Notes: generated from the letters alone by a model not told the origin. A stretch of 64,000 nucleotides of DNA from Phytoseiulus persimilis (GCA_037576195.1 CM075102.1:2108001-2172000); one strand, 5' to 3'; counted from the first letter of the stretch, positions 44,693 to 59,900 are shown. Numbers and translations: made by a program.

Positions 44693-46260
44693 CCAGTGAC
44701 TCGCCAGAAATAGCCGAGTTCCCAGCAGCAGCCCAGACAATATGGAGGGCGATCTCAAGAGAATCTGGACCTGCACACTCGGGCCGCCGCAGAGCGACTA
44801 TTCCAGTCGAAGAGTCAGCCGTGACTTCCGAAACGATGCGGCGGCCGCCGCCGCCGGTGCCTCTGTCTGTGCGGCAGCGGCGGCACGCATACCGATGATG
44901 TGAATTCGGTGCGCTCTTTACCACTTCTTCACATCTCTATAAATCATTGCCAATACATGTGCAAGTCCCTCGCGGTCGCAGGCCAACTCTCAACTAGGCC
45001 AAGCTAAACACGATCTAAAAAAGGCTCGTTCTGCCGCCGATCAAACTAACAATAACCGCGGCGGCGGATGGTCTTGATGCCCTCCGTGCCAATGTGGGAT
45101 GACATTAGCACCATCAAAAGCAGCGGAGACGACGACGGAACAACAACAATATCTACCATCCTCGATGAATATCCTGAGTCGGTGAAACCGGGCTCGCGCC
45201 TGAGACAGGCGGTGCCGAGGGGAGGCCGCCGATCGGGAAGCCTCCATCGGCTCCTTTGACAGTACCCAGAGGCGAGGTTCCTCATGGTACCAGCGTCCTT
45301 AACGTGGACTTCCAGGGTCGGGCATGCTTCGCGAAAAGTTTCCCGCGAGGACAGACGTGCAACAATACGCTCAGCGTGACCAACGGACGACATGCAGCAT
45401 ACACGCACGCGTGTCCGCCTCTCTCACTGCCGGCCTGCCTAGCTTGGTCTTCGGAGAAATGTCCCTTCAGGCCGTAGTCGATGAGTGTGGCTAACGGCCC
45501 ATCTCTTTTGTTTCTAGGGTAGCATTTATCTCTCCCCATTGGTCGACTTTGGTTACTTCGGTTCGGCATTACAGCTCGCGGAGGAGCAGCGAACACCAGA
45601 AAGGAAAAGGAGAAGACCAACTAGACGACCTACCCGCCGGAGCGAGCAACGAACAGAGCGGCTAATTGCGTGCGAATATCTGCGAATGAAGGCGGAGTTG
45701 GTATTCCGCCCTCGGCCTTCGATCACGGCACAGGTGTTCTGAAGGGCCTGATTAACTCCAGCAGCAGCAGCGGCGGTGGACCAAGGCCTCGTTCTATCTT
45801 TGCATTTTGATTCTTCACAACAGTCACCGTGACGGCGGGTTAACCATCACCGGTGGGAGGGAGCCTGGTCGAAGGAAAAAAAGCGTCCGCGGACACAGCC
45901 GCACCTCTGAGCAGGCTCTCTTCCCGAATGTTTCAGGCAGAGGCTACTCCTGATCTTGTTTCGGTGACGCCAGGCTCGCTGGCACCAGACTACTGGCTCG
46001 TAGGTCGTGTGAACGCTCTGCTTGCCGGGCTCGAGTGGAAGAGCGAGGAACCATCGGTCGGTCTCTCCGTTCCGGAAAATGGTCCAGTGACCTTTACTAT
46101 GAAGCATGAACTCTGCATGCACTAGAGGTCTTACCGTTGCATGGCGACAAACTCCTGCTTTCTGAACGGTCTTGCGCGTTTTGAGGCCGTTGAGCACTGT
46201 TACTTATGTCTCGACACACAAAAAAGACGATCATACAAAAGTCTGTCACATGGCCTAGCT

Positions 46261-46296
46261 GCTGCGGCGGCGGCGGCGGCTGCTGCTGCTGCTGCA
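46261..46296 (+). repeat. (GGC)n(TGC)n trinucleotide repeat
   Basis: GGC units passing into TGC units without a break. Similar in layout to the repeat at 44664. Confidence 0.85.
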
Positions 46297-46440
46297 CTAG
46301 GCTTAACACAGGGCCATGAGTTCGAAACGATCCAGGCGGTTGGTCGGGCAAACGGGCGGGCTTCACTTTGAGTCTCACTTGGAGTCGACTTCGCTCGAGG
46401 TGAACAGACAGCCAAACAGACAGACAGTCGGTTAGTCACG

Positions 46441-46503
46441 CAGTCAGTTAGTCAATCGATCGATCGATGGATCAGTCAGTCAGTCAGTCAGTCAGCCAGT
46501 CAA
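46441..46503 (+). repeat. (CAGT)n / (CGAT)n tetranucleotide repeat
   Basis: Tetranucleotide repeat of CAGT with a short CGAT block. Confidence 0.85.
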
Positions 46504-47999
46504 ACCAGACGGACACACTGACTTACGAACGGAGCACGCGCGCACGCTGGCCGCTTTTTTCCCGATTTCCCGTCGTCAGGCTCGCGCGAGTCAGCGAGAG
46601 GGGATAGATTTAACCTCGAGACGATGGTCGGTCACTCAGTCAGTCAAACAATCCATTGATCGAGCAGCAGCAGACGAGCCATCAGTTCGTCCATCGAGCC
46701 GTTGTTCGACCTCGATCGGTGCCGAGCTCGGTTGGTAGGACGCCGAAAGCCGGACGGACACTTCGGGAAATTCACCTCGGCCAGACGACTGAAAGACACT
46801 CAGTCACTCGGTCAAGCACTCCGACAGATACATAGACAGTCAGCCTGTTCGGCGGTGGTGGTGGTAAGACACTCGACTAGCCGGTCAGACAATCCATACG
46901 TGTGGTCAGACAGTCAGTCCGCGACTTGAAGTGGCTTCCTGCTTGTTGGTGCTGCTGCTGCTGTTTCGGAGGCGGCAGCGGCAACAACAGCGATCAGTCC
47001 GTCGTCGATCAATGGGCGCTTAGAGAACTTGTGTGCTGAAGGACTGTGCAGTTTCAGGCGACGGGCTTGCCATCACGGTCTGCCCGTCATCAACAACAAC
47101 GGCAACGACGACCAACACAATGACAGAGGTGGGAACAGGGGTTACGGTAGGAACAGTGACGAGCTCTGACCACTAGAATTCGTGTTCGCTGCTGCCTCCG
47201 CTCGGAGTGTTTTCATTCACAAAGGGCAAGCCAGTTCGTCGAGTCGCAGGGGGTCCAGCGAGCCTCTAGTGCTGACGATGGCGACCCCGGTCGCACAGTG
47301 GTCACAAGGTTCGACCGATCGGGTTGCTTGATTTGTTGGTAGGCTAGCTACCTGCCTGCCTTCCGCGTTCGCTGCCTGCCTGCCTGCCTCGGTCGTCAGA
47401 AGGCTGGCTGGCGGGGATATGGCTAGCTCCGGGCTCACGAGGAGCTGCTCAGGCTGCTTCACCTGCCGCTGCAGGATTCGGGCTGTAGTTTTTCAGCAAA
47501 TGTAAGGTGGCCTGACTGAGTCGCCTTCGACGATCTACGTTCGCCCTCCCTGTCGACCGACCGACCGACCCACCGCTCGCTGGCGAAGAGTGCGCAACTA
47601 GGAAAGGGTAAGCAGGTTCTCTTCCTTCCTTCGTCGTCCTGCTACCGCCGCCGCCGCCGGCCCGCCGCCTGGTGGCCGGATGGCTGGCTGTTGGCTAGTT
47701 GCCTGGATGGGTTACTGCTTCACGCTTCGGCCCTCCTCCCTCGACGAGACAGCAGCTCTCCCAGAAGACCCTGCCTGACCGCCTGTCCGTCACCCAGCCA
47801 GGCAGGCTCTTTCCCCGCCGCCAGCCCGCCGCCAGCCCGCCGTTCGCCCGCCAAGCATCCCGCTAGCAAGGCGAGCGACCGGCCACCGAGCCACTCCGCC
47901 AGCTCGACAGCCCGCCATCGAGTATCTCCGATCACTTGGCACTTCTTGCAAAGTATTCCAGGTGAACGACCCATTGCCCGGCTAGCCATCATCGATCTC

Positions 48000-50900
48000 C
48001 ACCAATGCAAACATCAAATCCTTGCAATGCACGCCAGGTGCCATGATGACTCTTTCAGACCCGGTACTCCCTCCCTCCGAGACTCCTTCCCCTTCCCTCG
48101 ATCACTCCTTCCAAAGTCCTGTCCGACGGGACGGCGATACCGTTGCTTGGGCGGCCAATCAGTTAATTTGCTTGAATTACGCGTTCCTCACAGCTGGCGC
48201 TCTTTCGATCAATCGAATCCCGATGTTGACGACGAATAAAGTCGGCGGGCCGTTCAATGCGTTCTGGACCCTGCTCGACACCGGGCTCCCAGAGCTCGTC
48301 CTGGAGCGGTTCTCGGAACGGCCTTCCCTCTGGGAACCGATGTGCGATGGGGAATCCGTCTTCACAAAGACGAGCACCTAGCGAACAAGCCCGGCCGGCA
48401 AGCTGGTTGGCGTGCTTGCAAGCAAGGACCTTCTGCTAAGTATCCTACCCTGCAGAGCGGGCCTGTACAAAGCGGCAGCACCAGCCGAAAGACTCAAGGC
48501 GTGCGCGACCCTTCCCCTCAACAGACAGACTCACTCGACAGAGCGCCTGCGCGGATCAATAGCTTGTCTTCTTATTTTTGCGAGAAAAAAGAAACTGTAT
48601 CTCAATCGTTTCCTACGGGCGAAGTTGTCGCAGTCGTGCGAGCCAGTCGTCGTCGTTGTCGTGCAACGAAGAGCATCGCGCCCGATATGACCGCCGGGGG
48701 TTTCATCATGACGGCACCTAGGGACCTTCAAGCAGTATGGCAGTTGAATTCGCAGCTGGGAAAGATTCTCCATGACAATGGGCATGACGGCGCCAACCGA
48801 AGCAAGGATCCTTTCCTCGACAGTAACCACAGGCACAGGGATAATCAGTCCGTGCGGCTTGTGTGCGCTCCACCGTCGAGCACTTTCATCCAACTCCTTG
48901 ATACATTGTAGAGAGCACAAAAAGGCCCACCGATGAGGAGGCAGTCCGCCAAGCAAAAGGACGGGCTCGGAGAATAGAGACAAAGATATTCCGAAGCGTT
49001 TCGTTTTCGCGATGCATCGCGAAATCAGGACTCCATTCGGGTTCGAGAGATCAGCGGATGTTCTCTCGCCATTCCCTGTCTCGATTCCAGTTCTAAAAGT
49101 GAAGTCTTCGCTCGCTTCTTAGTGAGATTCAGAGGTGGTGAGATACTTGTTCGAATCGGGGCGGGACAACTCGCCCCAAACGCTCGATTCGGAGGGGGGA
49201 GGGGGGATAACGGATGAGCGAGACAGGTCAAGGAACTCAGGAGAAGCTGATTCAAGACTTGGACGGCCTCCGCGATGAAGGAACGAACAGAGAGCTGGGC
49301 AGCCATACACTTGGCCCAGCGCGCCCAGCTCTTCCGCAGCGACAAGTCACAAAATCGCGGACATGATGTCGATCCTGTTCCTCCGTCGGGAGGAGAAAGT
49401 GGAGCGAACTCTTCGACCGCCGAAAACTCAGCCAGCCAACGACGGTTCCCTTTCTCTTTCCGCTCGTTTGAGATGGACGAACGTCAACCGCAATGCCATT
49501 TGGCTTCGCTCCAAATTGCTCGGACTTGCTTGGAAATAACTCAACGATGTTTCTCTTGTAAGTGGAATTCAAGAGCGGCCCCAATCGTGGATGGCTTGCT
49601 TGCTTTCCGTTCATCTCTCGGGAGGTGGGCTCCCGCGAGTCGGAACAAACGGGTTGAATTTTGGTCTCGAACACGCGGGCAGCTAGCTCGAGGTCGAGCG
49701 CGGGACTGGCAGACCTCTCGATCCCGTCCAACAACACGAGGATACGTTCGACTGTCCAAGCTCGACTACTTTTGGAGATGACCACGATTATCACTCTTCA
49801 TGAGGGCACAGATGTATGTCGTGTCTGTACGGAGTAGCAAAAACGTATCTCATTGTTTTCGTTCGGGTACACTATCAATCACAACACTGTTGACAACAAG
49901 CGAGAGGCTTTGTGGAAGAGAGACTCAATAGCAGCTACCCGCTGGCCGGATCACTCGAATGGCGTTCCCTCGAACAACCTTTGTGTGGAGTGGAGCAGCA
50001 TTGTCAGCAAAACCTTTAGGCTGGTGCCATCCGATGACGAACCCTCTCGTCCGCGAAACTGTGGCGAGCCAGCCAGCCAGCCGGACGGGCGGCCAGCCGG
50101 GGGGCTGGTTGAGTCACTCCACGACTAGGGGGGGCACATCGGATCCGGCGGCGGCCCAGGCGGCGGTGGCACCAACGGACAGGCGGCAAGTCAACAAGTC
50201 TCGAGGCGATCAGCTGATCCGATCGACCGTGAAAACAGCTAATCCGATCCAAGATGAAATATCATGCCACTGATGGAACATTCAATGACTCGACAAAAGC
50301 ACATCAACATGACGACACCCACACACACACGTGACAGTAAACCACACGCTCGAACGTGCTCTGCTGATTAGTTTCGACGTTCGTCGGGCGGACGATGGAA
50401 TCATCACCGATGCGGACTCGACTTTCGACAAAACACCGCTCATCGAACAAACCGGGCGAGGGGATGGCCAGACCGACGCAACGGCATGCTAGGAATGTGG
50501 CATTGATTCGGACAGCGAAGGAATTAAAAGTGAGAAATTCAAGACAGGACAAAGACTGTTACCACGGAGCGTCGCTATGGGGCATTGCTCTGACGTAGGA
50601 GTTCCCAGAATAACTAACCAGTCCTGACTCTGCGCCTTCGGAGCCAACGACGCTCGAAGAGAGATCATAGACCAACCTGAGCCGAAACCATTTTTTCGGC
50701 CCGAGCGCGGGGTGAATGCAGCCCGTCCCTCCGCGAAAGTGAAGTTCAAGTCTCCAGTTTGAATGCAGGACAAGGTGAACCGAGCTCTTTGAGCCTCGCT
50801 CCCGTCGTCTCGGGAACTGTCTCAACACATTTGCGACAGGCAGTAGAGGCGTCTGGAGCAGGCGAGGTCGACAACATGCTCCTCCACAACCCGAGTCGTG

Positions 50901-53900
50901 CCGTGTATTCTGAGACTGAATAGTTTAGGATGCTGCAAAAATGAATGGTCCGCACACATGGCGGTCGAGGGGGAGTTTCAACTTGGCGCCAAAGCATAAT
51001 GTGAACATTTTTCTCCTTCCCTCCTCCTCGTCGGCTCTGAAGATGTTACCAGGCAAAGTTACCACGACATCCCAGCACCCTTGGTACCCGGAGATGGCCC
51101 GACCCAGACAAGCTCACATACGTAAACTTTCACGGAACCAACAGCTAGTTTAGGGTTCTGTCGGTTGGAGCGCTCACATATTTAGAAATGAATCGATCGG
51201 GTCCCCACGTGAAACACACTGAAGGCCATGCGTCCTGCTGCCGACGGCACGCCGAGTCGCGGATTAAAGAGCCCGCGTTCAACAGAGACGCGCGGATCCC
51301 GAGTCGAACGCGGCCGCGGGTAGAAGCTTCAAAAAGAGCTCCAAAGCCGACGGTCTCTCTGACATTCGCGATGGAGCGATCTGCTCATCCCTGGAATCGA
51401 CGATCGTGCTGATAACGAGCGAGCATTCTCCGGATATCCCCGCACATGATTCACCGGAGAGACGCTCCCGCTTCTGTGGAGGCGCTTGATCGCGGTTAGC
51501 GTATTTCCTTACTCGGCTCGCCACTGATAGAGCGGGCCGCTACTTTGTGTTTGTTTCAGAAGTGTTGACAGTTTTATTTTTCCTCGCACACTCAAACAAA
51601 AACGTCTGTTCCTCCCGATACGAGCTTGTTGAGAGCAAGCTTCGGATTCACATTGCTTATGTCCGCAAACCCAAGCTACCTTCCCGCGAGGGAATCACAA
51701 AGCAGTTGTTTTTGGCATCCTTCGTCGCCGTCGAGGGACAGCTCAGCCGATCGCTTCTCTTTCTGTAAGGTTGAACATGCTAATAGAATATTTTTCGATG
51801 CTCAATTTGAACGAGTCCCGGATTCGGACCGGTAGATGGAGAACAGCGCAGGGAACGGCATCCGAGCACTCGCGTATCCTGCAACGAGTTTCGTGGCTCG
51901 CACGTGACGCTCGATCCCAGTGATTAAAAGTGCGAAACGATTTCGGTGTTGCCGTGACTTGCATTCGGAAGGTGCGCTACAACCGCAGTCGACGAGCGAT
52001 TAGATCATTCACACGGGAAGCGCTAAGGAGAGAATGCATCCAAACTTTCGAGATCGATTCCCCGATGGCGTAGTGCATGTTTTCTAGCACTCCAAATGTG
52101 AATACCGGAACCGCAGTGGAAACTTCCCGCCGCTCGCGCTGACGGACGACATCGGGGCAAGAAATCGCTCGGCTGACTTCCGCTGTCAGTGTGAGGAGCT
52201 CGCGCGAGGTTCATCCTCCCGCACGAACAGTCGACAACAACAGAAGCGCCCAACGCCAACTCAAGGCCCATTACACCCTGACCTCAAAGCTCACAAATGA
52301 ACCGCTGCATCCCTCGGTCCGGACCTCGATCCAGGAACTCACTGGAACCGGCGACAGTGGAGCGGGAGCATAGCGGAAGACAGCTCCTACACAGCTGTCA
52401 CAGGCGTCACTTCAGCTGGCGGAAACGAGTCCGCTGCTCCGCCTGACTCATAGCTCGCTTCCAAAAAATGAGATTTCGGTTTGGCGGACCGCGTTCGAGG
52501 ACGAAGACCTTCTAAGAAGATGATCAGAAAAAGGAACCGAGGAAAAAACTCCGGACGATCATTCGATTCAACCGCGGCGGAAAACTCTTCTCCAACTCAG
52601 CCACTGTAGACATTCGATCAAGACTCGATCAGCCCGCTGGTCTTCGAACCGAATATTCTATTTCTGCCGTCCTGAGAGTCTGAAAACAGTCGCCCAGAGC
52701 TCTGTCGGGGAGACTCTGAATAGATGTTTCTGGAGTAACGACTCCAAATCCGGATCATACAAACGGCTCGGATCTCAAGTAAGATACCTCCCTTTCTCGC
52801 GATGCGGTGTTCGCAGAGACAGCTTATATGAAACCTGCAGAAAAGAGAGAAGCCCCGAGAAAAGTAATATCAACAAGGACAATCCAGCTTCGAATGCAGC
52901 TCAGCACACAAACTACCATCTGATTGTGCGGTTCCGTTTGCCGAAAACAGCTCATAAACAGAAGCCACGATCTATCTCTCGCCAAGGTGCAGCTGAAGGT
53001 CACCTCCTCTACTCGGCCAAGCTCCCTGAAGAGCTCAACTGCTGCGTGAAGGGTGACGTCGATGACAGGAAGCCATACGAGGGGGCGCTACAAGGGGAGT
53101 CCAAAAGTATCCCTGCCAGAGGTCGTGGAAAATATTCGCCTCCTGTCCGTCACCCCCACAGAGAGAGACTCTTGTCAGGTAGACGACACCTTCCAAGCAG
53201 GAGCCGAATATGTGCCTGGTGCCATATCACTTTGGTTGTCTCAACCCCGGCGATGCACCCCACGGAGACATCAACTCCTGGAGGAGGCCGAAAGTCTGAG
53301 GCTTTCCGTGTGCGTGTCCTGAACGGCCAAGTTTGAAAGAGGGCCTGAGGGTCCACCGAGGCCCCGGGTCTGCGGCCTGGCATCCGTGGCGCACCCAAGT
53401 CCGACGAATTAGTTTCAAACTCTCCTTGCGCGTATCAACTGATCTTGTCGAGGTTGGCTCGTCTCCTCCGCACGATGGGATGTTTTAGACCTCCCTGCTG
53501 TTGCTCAGCCGCCCTGGCTCTGATATGACTCTGAATGCCCCCCTCCCCCCTCTCACTGAGTGCACATCGTTCTTCGAACAGCTCCAGTCGCCAGGATCGA
53601 TCCCGAGAATCCCGATGGGAGAAATATGCATGTTCACCGTTGCAGATGTCCCTCGCGCCACTAGGCTCTTTCCGAAACTCTCACGATGGCAGCCGTCGAT
53701 TCTGAATGTCGTAGCAGATTTCATTGGGGAGATGCTCGAAGCTCTCAGCGGAACCGAGCCAAGACAAACTGTGTACACGGCATACACTACATAACCAAGC
53801 AGCTAGACTCAGAAAGCACGAGGAACATGCAGTTGCATCCCTCCGAGGAGGATTGGCATGTTGACTAACGTAGGGACGGGCTGCCACAGTTCGGACTTGT

Positions 53901-56900
53901 TCAACGTCATTCCGTTGACAGTTTCACTCAACAACCCGGACCAGAAGTAGTCGCTCGGTATCCCTCAAGATTCCGCACGCTTCCCCGTGACGCACTCGTT
54001 CTCTCGTTTCGCAATTGAGCCTGATGAGGTTCGAGTTATGCGTCGAGCCCGACGACACGAATCGGGAGAGAAAAAACTGGAATGACGAAACTGTGGACCC
54101 CCGACGATACGCATAAACTTCAACGCAAGTCGATTTCTCCCAGTTTTTCCTCGTGAGGTCATTCAAGAGCAGACTCATACCTATGACCTGGTTTCAATGA
54201 CTTCGACGAGGCAGCCCCGATCTCGGGCTGAGGTTCCCTCGCTAGTTCCCCCCCCCACCACCTTCCTTCATGAGTAAGCCCCTTCCTCCATCATGACCTG
54301 TGAATCATCTGGCTGGAACGATCTCCTTCGAAAATGCCGCAGGTCGAGTGCGTCATTCTCCGGAGAGTCTGAAGTGGGCGAAAGGTAGCCCACGACACAA
54401 ACGGTGAACTCCGCCACAGGCTGACGGGTGGGTGGGCAGTCTTGTGTTTTCGGCGCAAGTCGTTGAGCTGTGCATTCGAGACTTCCGAGAGCTGTTTCCG
54501 TGACGAGAAGTCCAAAGTAAACAATTTAATATCAACTACTGCGGATAGAGCGGCGTCAGTTGCAGCAGCCTTCCGTCAAACCCGGATTACCTGTGCCACT
54601 GGCCTCGAAGCGGGTTCTTTTCTCCGGCTGGCTCCGTGGTCCGGTTCTCGAACAGCTGCGTCAGATCTCTGATTCCAACGTCATCGAGCTGCGGAGATTT
54701 CGAACGAGGGAAAAGCCGAGAGGAAGCCGCAAACGCTCGAAGATATTCTTCCATTCGCCAGATCGGCCGCCATGGATGAAGGGACCTTCCAATTCTTGTG
54801 TTCTAGGCTCGCTGGAATATTTGATTGCTTTGCTTGGGCGGAGAATGGTATCGAAACATCCCGTCGCCGACGATCACGCGTAAAACAATAATTTCCACGG
54901 GGCCGTTGTTGCTGCCATCGTTATTGTCGTTGTTGTCCCCTTCATCATCATAGTCGACGTTGTTGTTGTTGCCGCCGCCGTTGCTATTGTGCATCTTCAT
55001 TTGCGAGCAATCGCACAATAGACCAAATCTCTGACGACGCGCGATCGGGGAAGAGCGCACGCCACCATCCAATCCGAGTGAACCTCTCGGTTCCAGAACC
55101 TTTCGCAGGGCATATCTGTCTGTTGAGATCAAATAGCTTGATCGTTCAAGCTGACGTGATTTTCCGCCATCTCTGCGCAAACTCGACCAAACCCAATTCG
55201 CTGAGAACTAAATCGCTCCTTGACTCAATGGGTCAGGGGAGCGAGCAACGAAGTCTACGATCTCCCAACTCGTGGCTTCGGATCCCCGAATAAACTTCGC
55301 AGCATCTTCTCCAGATCCGCGGCCTTCGCGAACCCGGTTCCGACGTGGCGCCAATAACGTCCATTCGTCATTTTTCTCTCCCTGAGCAGCAACAGATGAC
55401 ATCAGATCGTATTCGCATCGCACATGTGATGGGGATGAGTTCTTATGCACAGAACGGTTCGGACGATCTTCGACAGAGCTGTTCCTCGGCGGCTGCGGCA
55501 GCCTCTTCAACTCTCCGAGCTGATGACCTTCGCGTCGTCCATTCAAGTTCACATTCCTCGTCGCAAATGCATAGGCTGCGGCTTGGCGCGAATCCGAATC
55601 CTTGAAGGAACCACGCTTAATGGTTCATTCAGACCTGTTCCCGAGACGAGCGGCATCAATCACAGACGGTAACTCGATACCTCTGCGGCAGCAAGAGCCG
55701 GTCGAACGGAAGACCAAACGAAGCAAACTCGGTTTGAACGAGAATGCTCAACGGAGCCAGCGGAGGGAGCGACACTGCACAGAGCAAACGCTGTCGCCCC
55801 ACGGCCCTCATTACGAAATATAACTCGAATAGTTCGAGAATGCCACTCGCGCGAGCTCCGACCCCGGATGATGGCAGCAGCAGCTGTCGTGACGAAGTTT
55901 GGTGAAGTTTGTCGGAGCTCACAAGTTCACAATGTCACGGTACCATGAGAAGGTTCAAATACCTCCCCACGCCAACGAGGCCCGAGTCGTGAGAACGAGC
56001 GCAGAATTGTGACAAGACGAGGGCGGATGCGGCGGCTCATAACGCATAGCTTGGAATTCCGATTCCTTTCAGCTAATTGAATTCAGCGAGCCTGTCGCCA
56101 CGCCAAGCCTCCCGAAATGTAGGAGACCGGTGTTCTGTCCCTTAGAGCAGCTTCTACTCGAACCGAAAATAGTTCTAACGTAGGTCGGAAGCGTGCGAGC
56201 CAAATATATCTCTCTCTCTGTTCGGGCACACTACGTTCGTTGAATCGTGCGTGTATCCGAGATAATCAAGCCCTGACCTCTGGCTATTAGATGCGCGTAT
56301 GCGACTGCGCTATGAGCAGTGGCAACGACGGCGGCGGCGGCGGCGGCGGCAACGCTAACGACGATGATGGCGGAGAGAGTCATTGTCGTAGCGTTAAGAG
56401 CATTCAAAGTGGAAGAAAGGACGACCGAGAATAAATTGTCGTCGTCGTTTTCAACTACGTGGGAAAAATGGTACGACCGAGCGAGGGGAATATATGGGAG
56501 CGAGTCTTGCCTCGAACTACCCCGACTGAATCCCTCACTGTTTTTCCGTCTTCATTGAAGATAATGAAAACGGAGCGGGAAACTTATTCTTATAGAGCGC
56601 GCGCGCGAAACAAAACCCAACGAGCATCAGTTAGCGAACAACTCGGAGGCCGCTGCATGCGAGAGTCAATGATTTCACGAAGGCTGAATGATGAAAGAAC
56701 CAAAAACTCTCAGTCGGCTCCGGGTTGATGATCCGCTACAACATTTGATACCAGTAGCCGGGTATGTCGACTTTTCCGTCGAGCAGATCCAAGTCCCCGC
56801 AGAGGGATAAGTTGGGATATTTCATGGAAACCCGAGCCGCGGCCTCTGTTCATACGATCTCCTCGTCGAATCGGCGAAAGCGGAATAGTTCCAGCCGTCG

Positions 56901-59900
56901 GTAGATGGTCTTCCAAGGCGACCCTCCCACAGACAGCAGAGTTTCTTGCGGCTCTTCATTCAACGCGGGAATTGATTCCTTCTCGAGGAGTCCCTTGCTC
57001 GAACTTCCTCTTTACCCACCGGTTTTTCATTGCTTGGCCTCAGAATCGCCATGCCTCTTGTTCACAAGAGAGATCCCGCCGTCTTTGTGCGTTCATGCAA
57101 CTCTCGAACAATCTTCAGAAGAAATCCGTCCTGCAAGATAGCCTTGGAAGCTGGATCAGAGAGCGCCACAAACGATCGGGAATAATAGCTCGCGTCGGAC
57201 AGACCGACTGCAACATCGGAACGAAAACAGAGAAAACGATCCAATGCTCCCCGCAAAGGGAGATTGTGTCTCCGAGTGGCAGGAACTCTGCGAGAATGGG
57301 GAGCCCGAGCCGCCCGATACACAATGCTTCTGGTCACATTCCATCGGTCCGCGGAGCACTGTCATTAAGCTCAATCGCTCCCCTCGATAGTCCGGATTGA
57401 AAACAATCCACTGCGAGCAAATTACCTTCCGATCGATTGATGGCGGCTCCGCGAGGCTGGACACGCATCAATCAATCAATACGATAAGCGTTCATTATTT
57501 GTAACGACCATCATTCATCAATCCTCGGAATCAGGCGATCCATCAAGCGATAGCCGGCCATTAGGGGGAACATCCGCTATCTTATCGACGTGTTGTCTCG
57601 AAATATCAATAAATGCATAATCGTTAGCGGAACATCGTGCTGTTCCCGGTGGCAAGAATGCTTTTCCTCTGCTCCCGCGTCGTACCAGCCCCTCTGCACG
57701 AACGCAGCAGAGCAGAACAGCTAGAGGCAAGTTCGCGTGTCCTTGCAATGGCAGGCTCAAGGTCACGTGGCATAGGAAACGAGCCGAGGGCGCACAAAAG
57801 TGGCAAAACCAAGACAAGCTTGAGAGTTAGCTGCCGGAGCCATCACCGCCGCCGCCAACGTCAGAGAAGCAGCAGCAGGCGGCAGCTTTAATTTTCCGTG
57901 AGAATCATTTGCGCTAGAGTAAAACCTGCCAACGTTACTTATGCTCTCATTGTGTCACTGAGCTCCCATTGTGGACGACGAGGGACGGGAGGGAAACGTT
58001 GAAAGGAAACTTCAGGAAAGAGAACTACAATGCCACAAAGGAGATGCCTATACTCAGCAGCTCCCCTTCGGAGCCTGCGCTGCTCGACCTGTCGCAACCC
58101 TTGATTCGGAAACTCTTGACTTCGGGGACTCTGGTTCCGGGAACTCTAGAACATCGTGAGTGCCGATCAACAACGACTCCATGGTAAGCATCCTTGGGGG
58201 TCTGGTCGTACACCGATTTTTGCCTGTGCGTCCGACACAGGCGATCACTCGAAAACATAGTCAGAGGATCGAAAAATAAAGGAAATTAGACGACACGTTC
58301 AGTAGAGAATGTTGCCGGGGCTCTGTTCGGTCAGCTCCACAGGCAGGAACACAAATCGTTTCGCCCACCGCACAGTCGCGAATTTTGAGCTGCACTTTCA
58401 CACAGATTTTCTCTTGTGAGCCCGGTGAGTCTATTGGAATCAGGCGGCCATCAGGGCAGAGCACCCCCCACAACCCTGATTGAGTCGGCGGAGGCGTTGA
58501 GGAGGCACTCCGACGGTCTGTAGCAGTCCACTTTGCCGCGAAATTTCGGAAGCTCACATCAGTGATCGGCTGCAGAATTGGCTCAATGCGTCATCATCGG
58601 ATTCGGAGACTCCGACAAGTATACTTCTACGGATCCATGAGAGAGGCCGTGTCTTCCTGCTTATGGAAATGGGAGTGAAAAATTGACTGAGACTTCAAAG
58701 AGCACGCTTCTAAAGGGGCTCAATCTCAGAGCGTGCAATCCGTTGGGTCGAATGCAGTGCTGATACAGAGTTCTGATTGACATTGAGTATCTCTCGTCAG
58801 TATAAGGAAATGCTCGACTCCAATTGAAGAGAATAAGACCAAAAGCCTCCCATTGACATGAAGCGTCCAAGATGCAACGCGTCCGCGAAGACCGAATACG
58901 CTGTGGTCCTGTGGTGCGGAAAAATGCGGATCTTTTGCCTCACCGAATCGAACACGTCCACCAAGCAATACCGGGGAAGGTCATCTGAGGGCGGTCCGGA
59001 GCTCTGAAGAACTTGGGGGGACGCTCCGAAGATTATTCCGGGGGGCCGAGACAAGTTTTGCAGCATTGCGGGAAGAAAATAGTCGATGTTGTTTTTTTTT
59101 TGTGGATCATACGTGAGAATTAAATATCGTGATACGAATGAGAATGAAACCAATCCAGCTCGGGACGAAAAGAACAGGCTGCTGATACTGATCTTCCGAA
59201 ACTTTCGGAGGAGCGACCGAGTATTCACGCATGTTGAACGCGCGAGTGAGTCTCATCGCATATTTGTGTTATGAACTGCCCGGTCTACCGTCGTGATTCG
59301 TCTGTGTTATTGAGACTCTGCCCGATCAGTGGGATTCGGTCGCTCGCCAATTTTCTGAGGGCGGGCAGCTCAGGTCTGATGGCTGTTTCGCTTGCGAACC
59401 GGTCCAGGGGTTCACTCGACTCGCCGCGTGGCCGCTCGCCTGGTTTGCGGTTCTACTCACAATGGTTCACTGCGTTTCCAGCAGCGAGGCAGAAGTCGCT
59501 TCTCTGAATTAGCAATCTTTCTCTTGGCATAGAATCTTCTTCAGGGCCTCCGTCCATTCTCTGATCTTTTCCAGTGGCGGCGGCCGCTGCTCCGTCGACG
59601 TCTTCGTCGTTTATATGGCGGCGAACTCTGCTTTTGTGCTGCACCGACGAAGAGTAACTGCTTTACGAGAGAGCGCGCGAGTGAACGGAAGAGAGCCAGA
59701 GAGAGAGACACGAAGCAAGTGAAACGAAAGAGCGAGAGTATAAGACGACGACGACGAAGGAGTCAGTGAGGGAGAAAAGGAACTGACTCCCACTCAGGAA
59801 ACTCCCACCGATGGCCGCCGGACGCATGCCCGACCGAGGGAACGTTTGGCGCGACAGACCGATAGCCTGCCAACTTGCCGGCCTGGTTGACCGAGTGCGT

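Larger units (their letters stand above)
43900..48000. promoter_or_regulatory. GC-rich, repeat-rich block, candidate PMCA promoter region
   Basis: High GC with GGC/GCA runs (44664-44692, 46261-46296), GCC runs (47641-47667), CGAC repeats near 47555 and a CAGT repeat (46441-46503). Such composition upstream of a minus-strand gene suits a promoter or 5' UTR exon. A possible minus-strand donor (GCAACG|GTAAGA at 46134) could end a 5' exon. No core promoter element was identified. Confidence 0.25.

Noticed and set aside
46441..46503. Regular repeat considered as a CRISPR-like array
   Set aside because: It is a simple tetranucleotide microsatellite with no spacers, in eukaryotic DNA.
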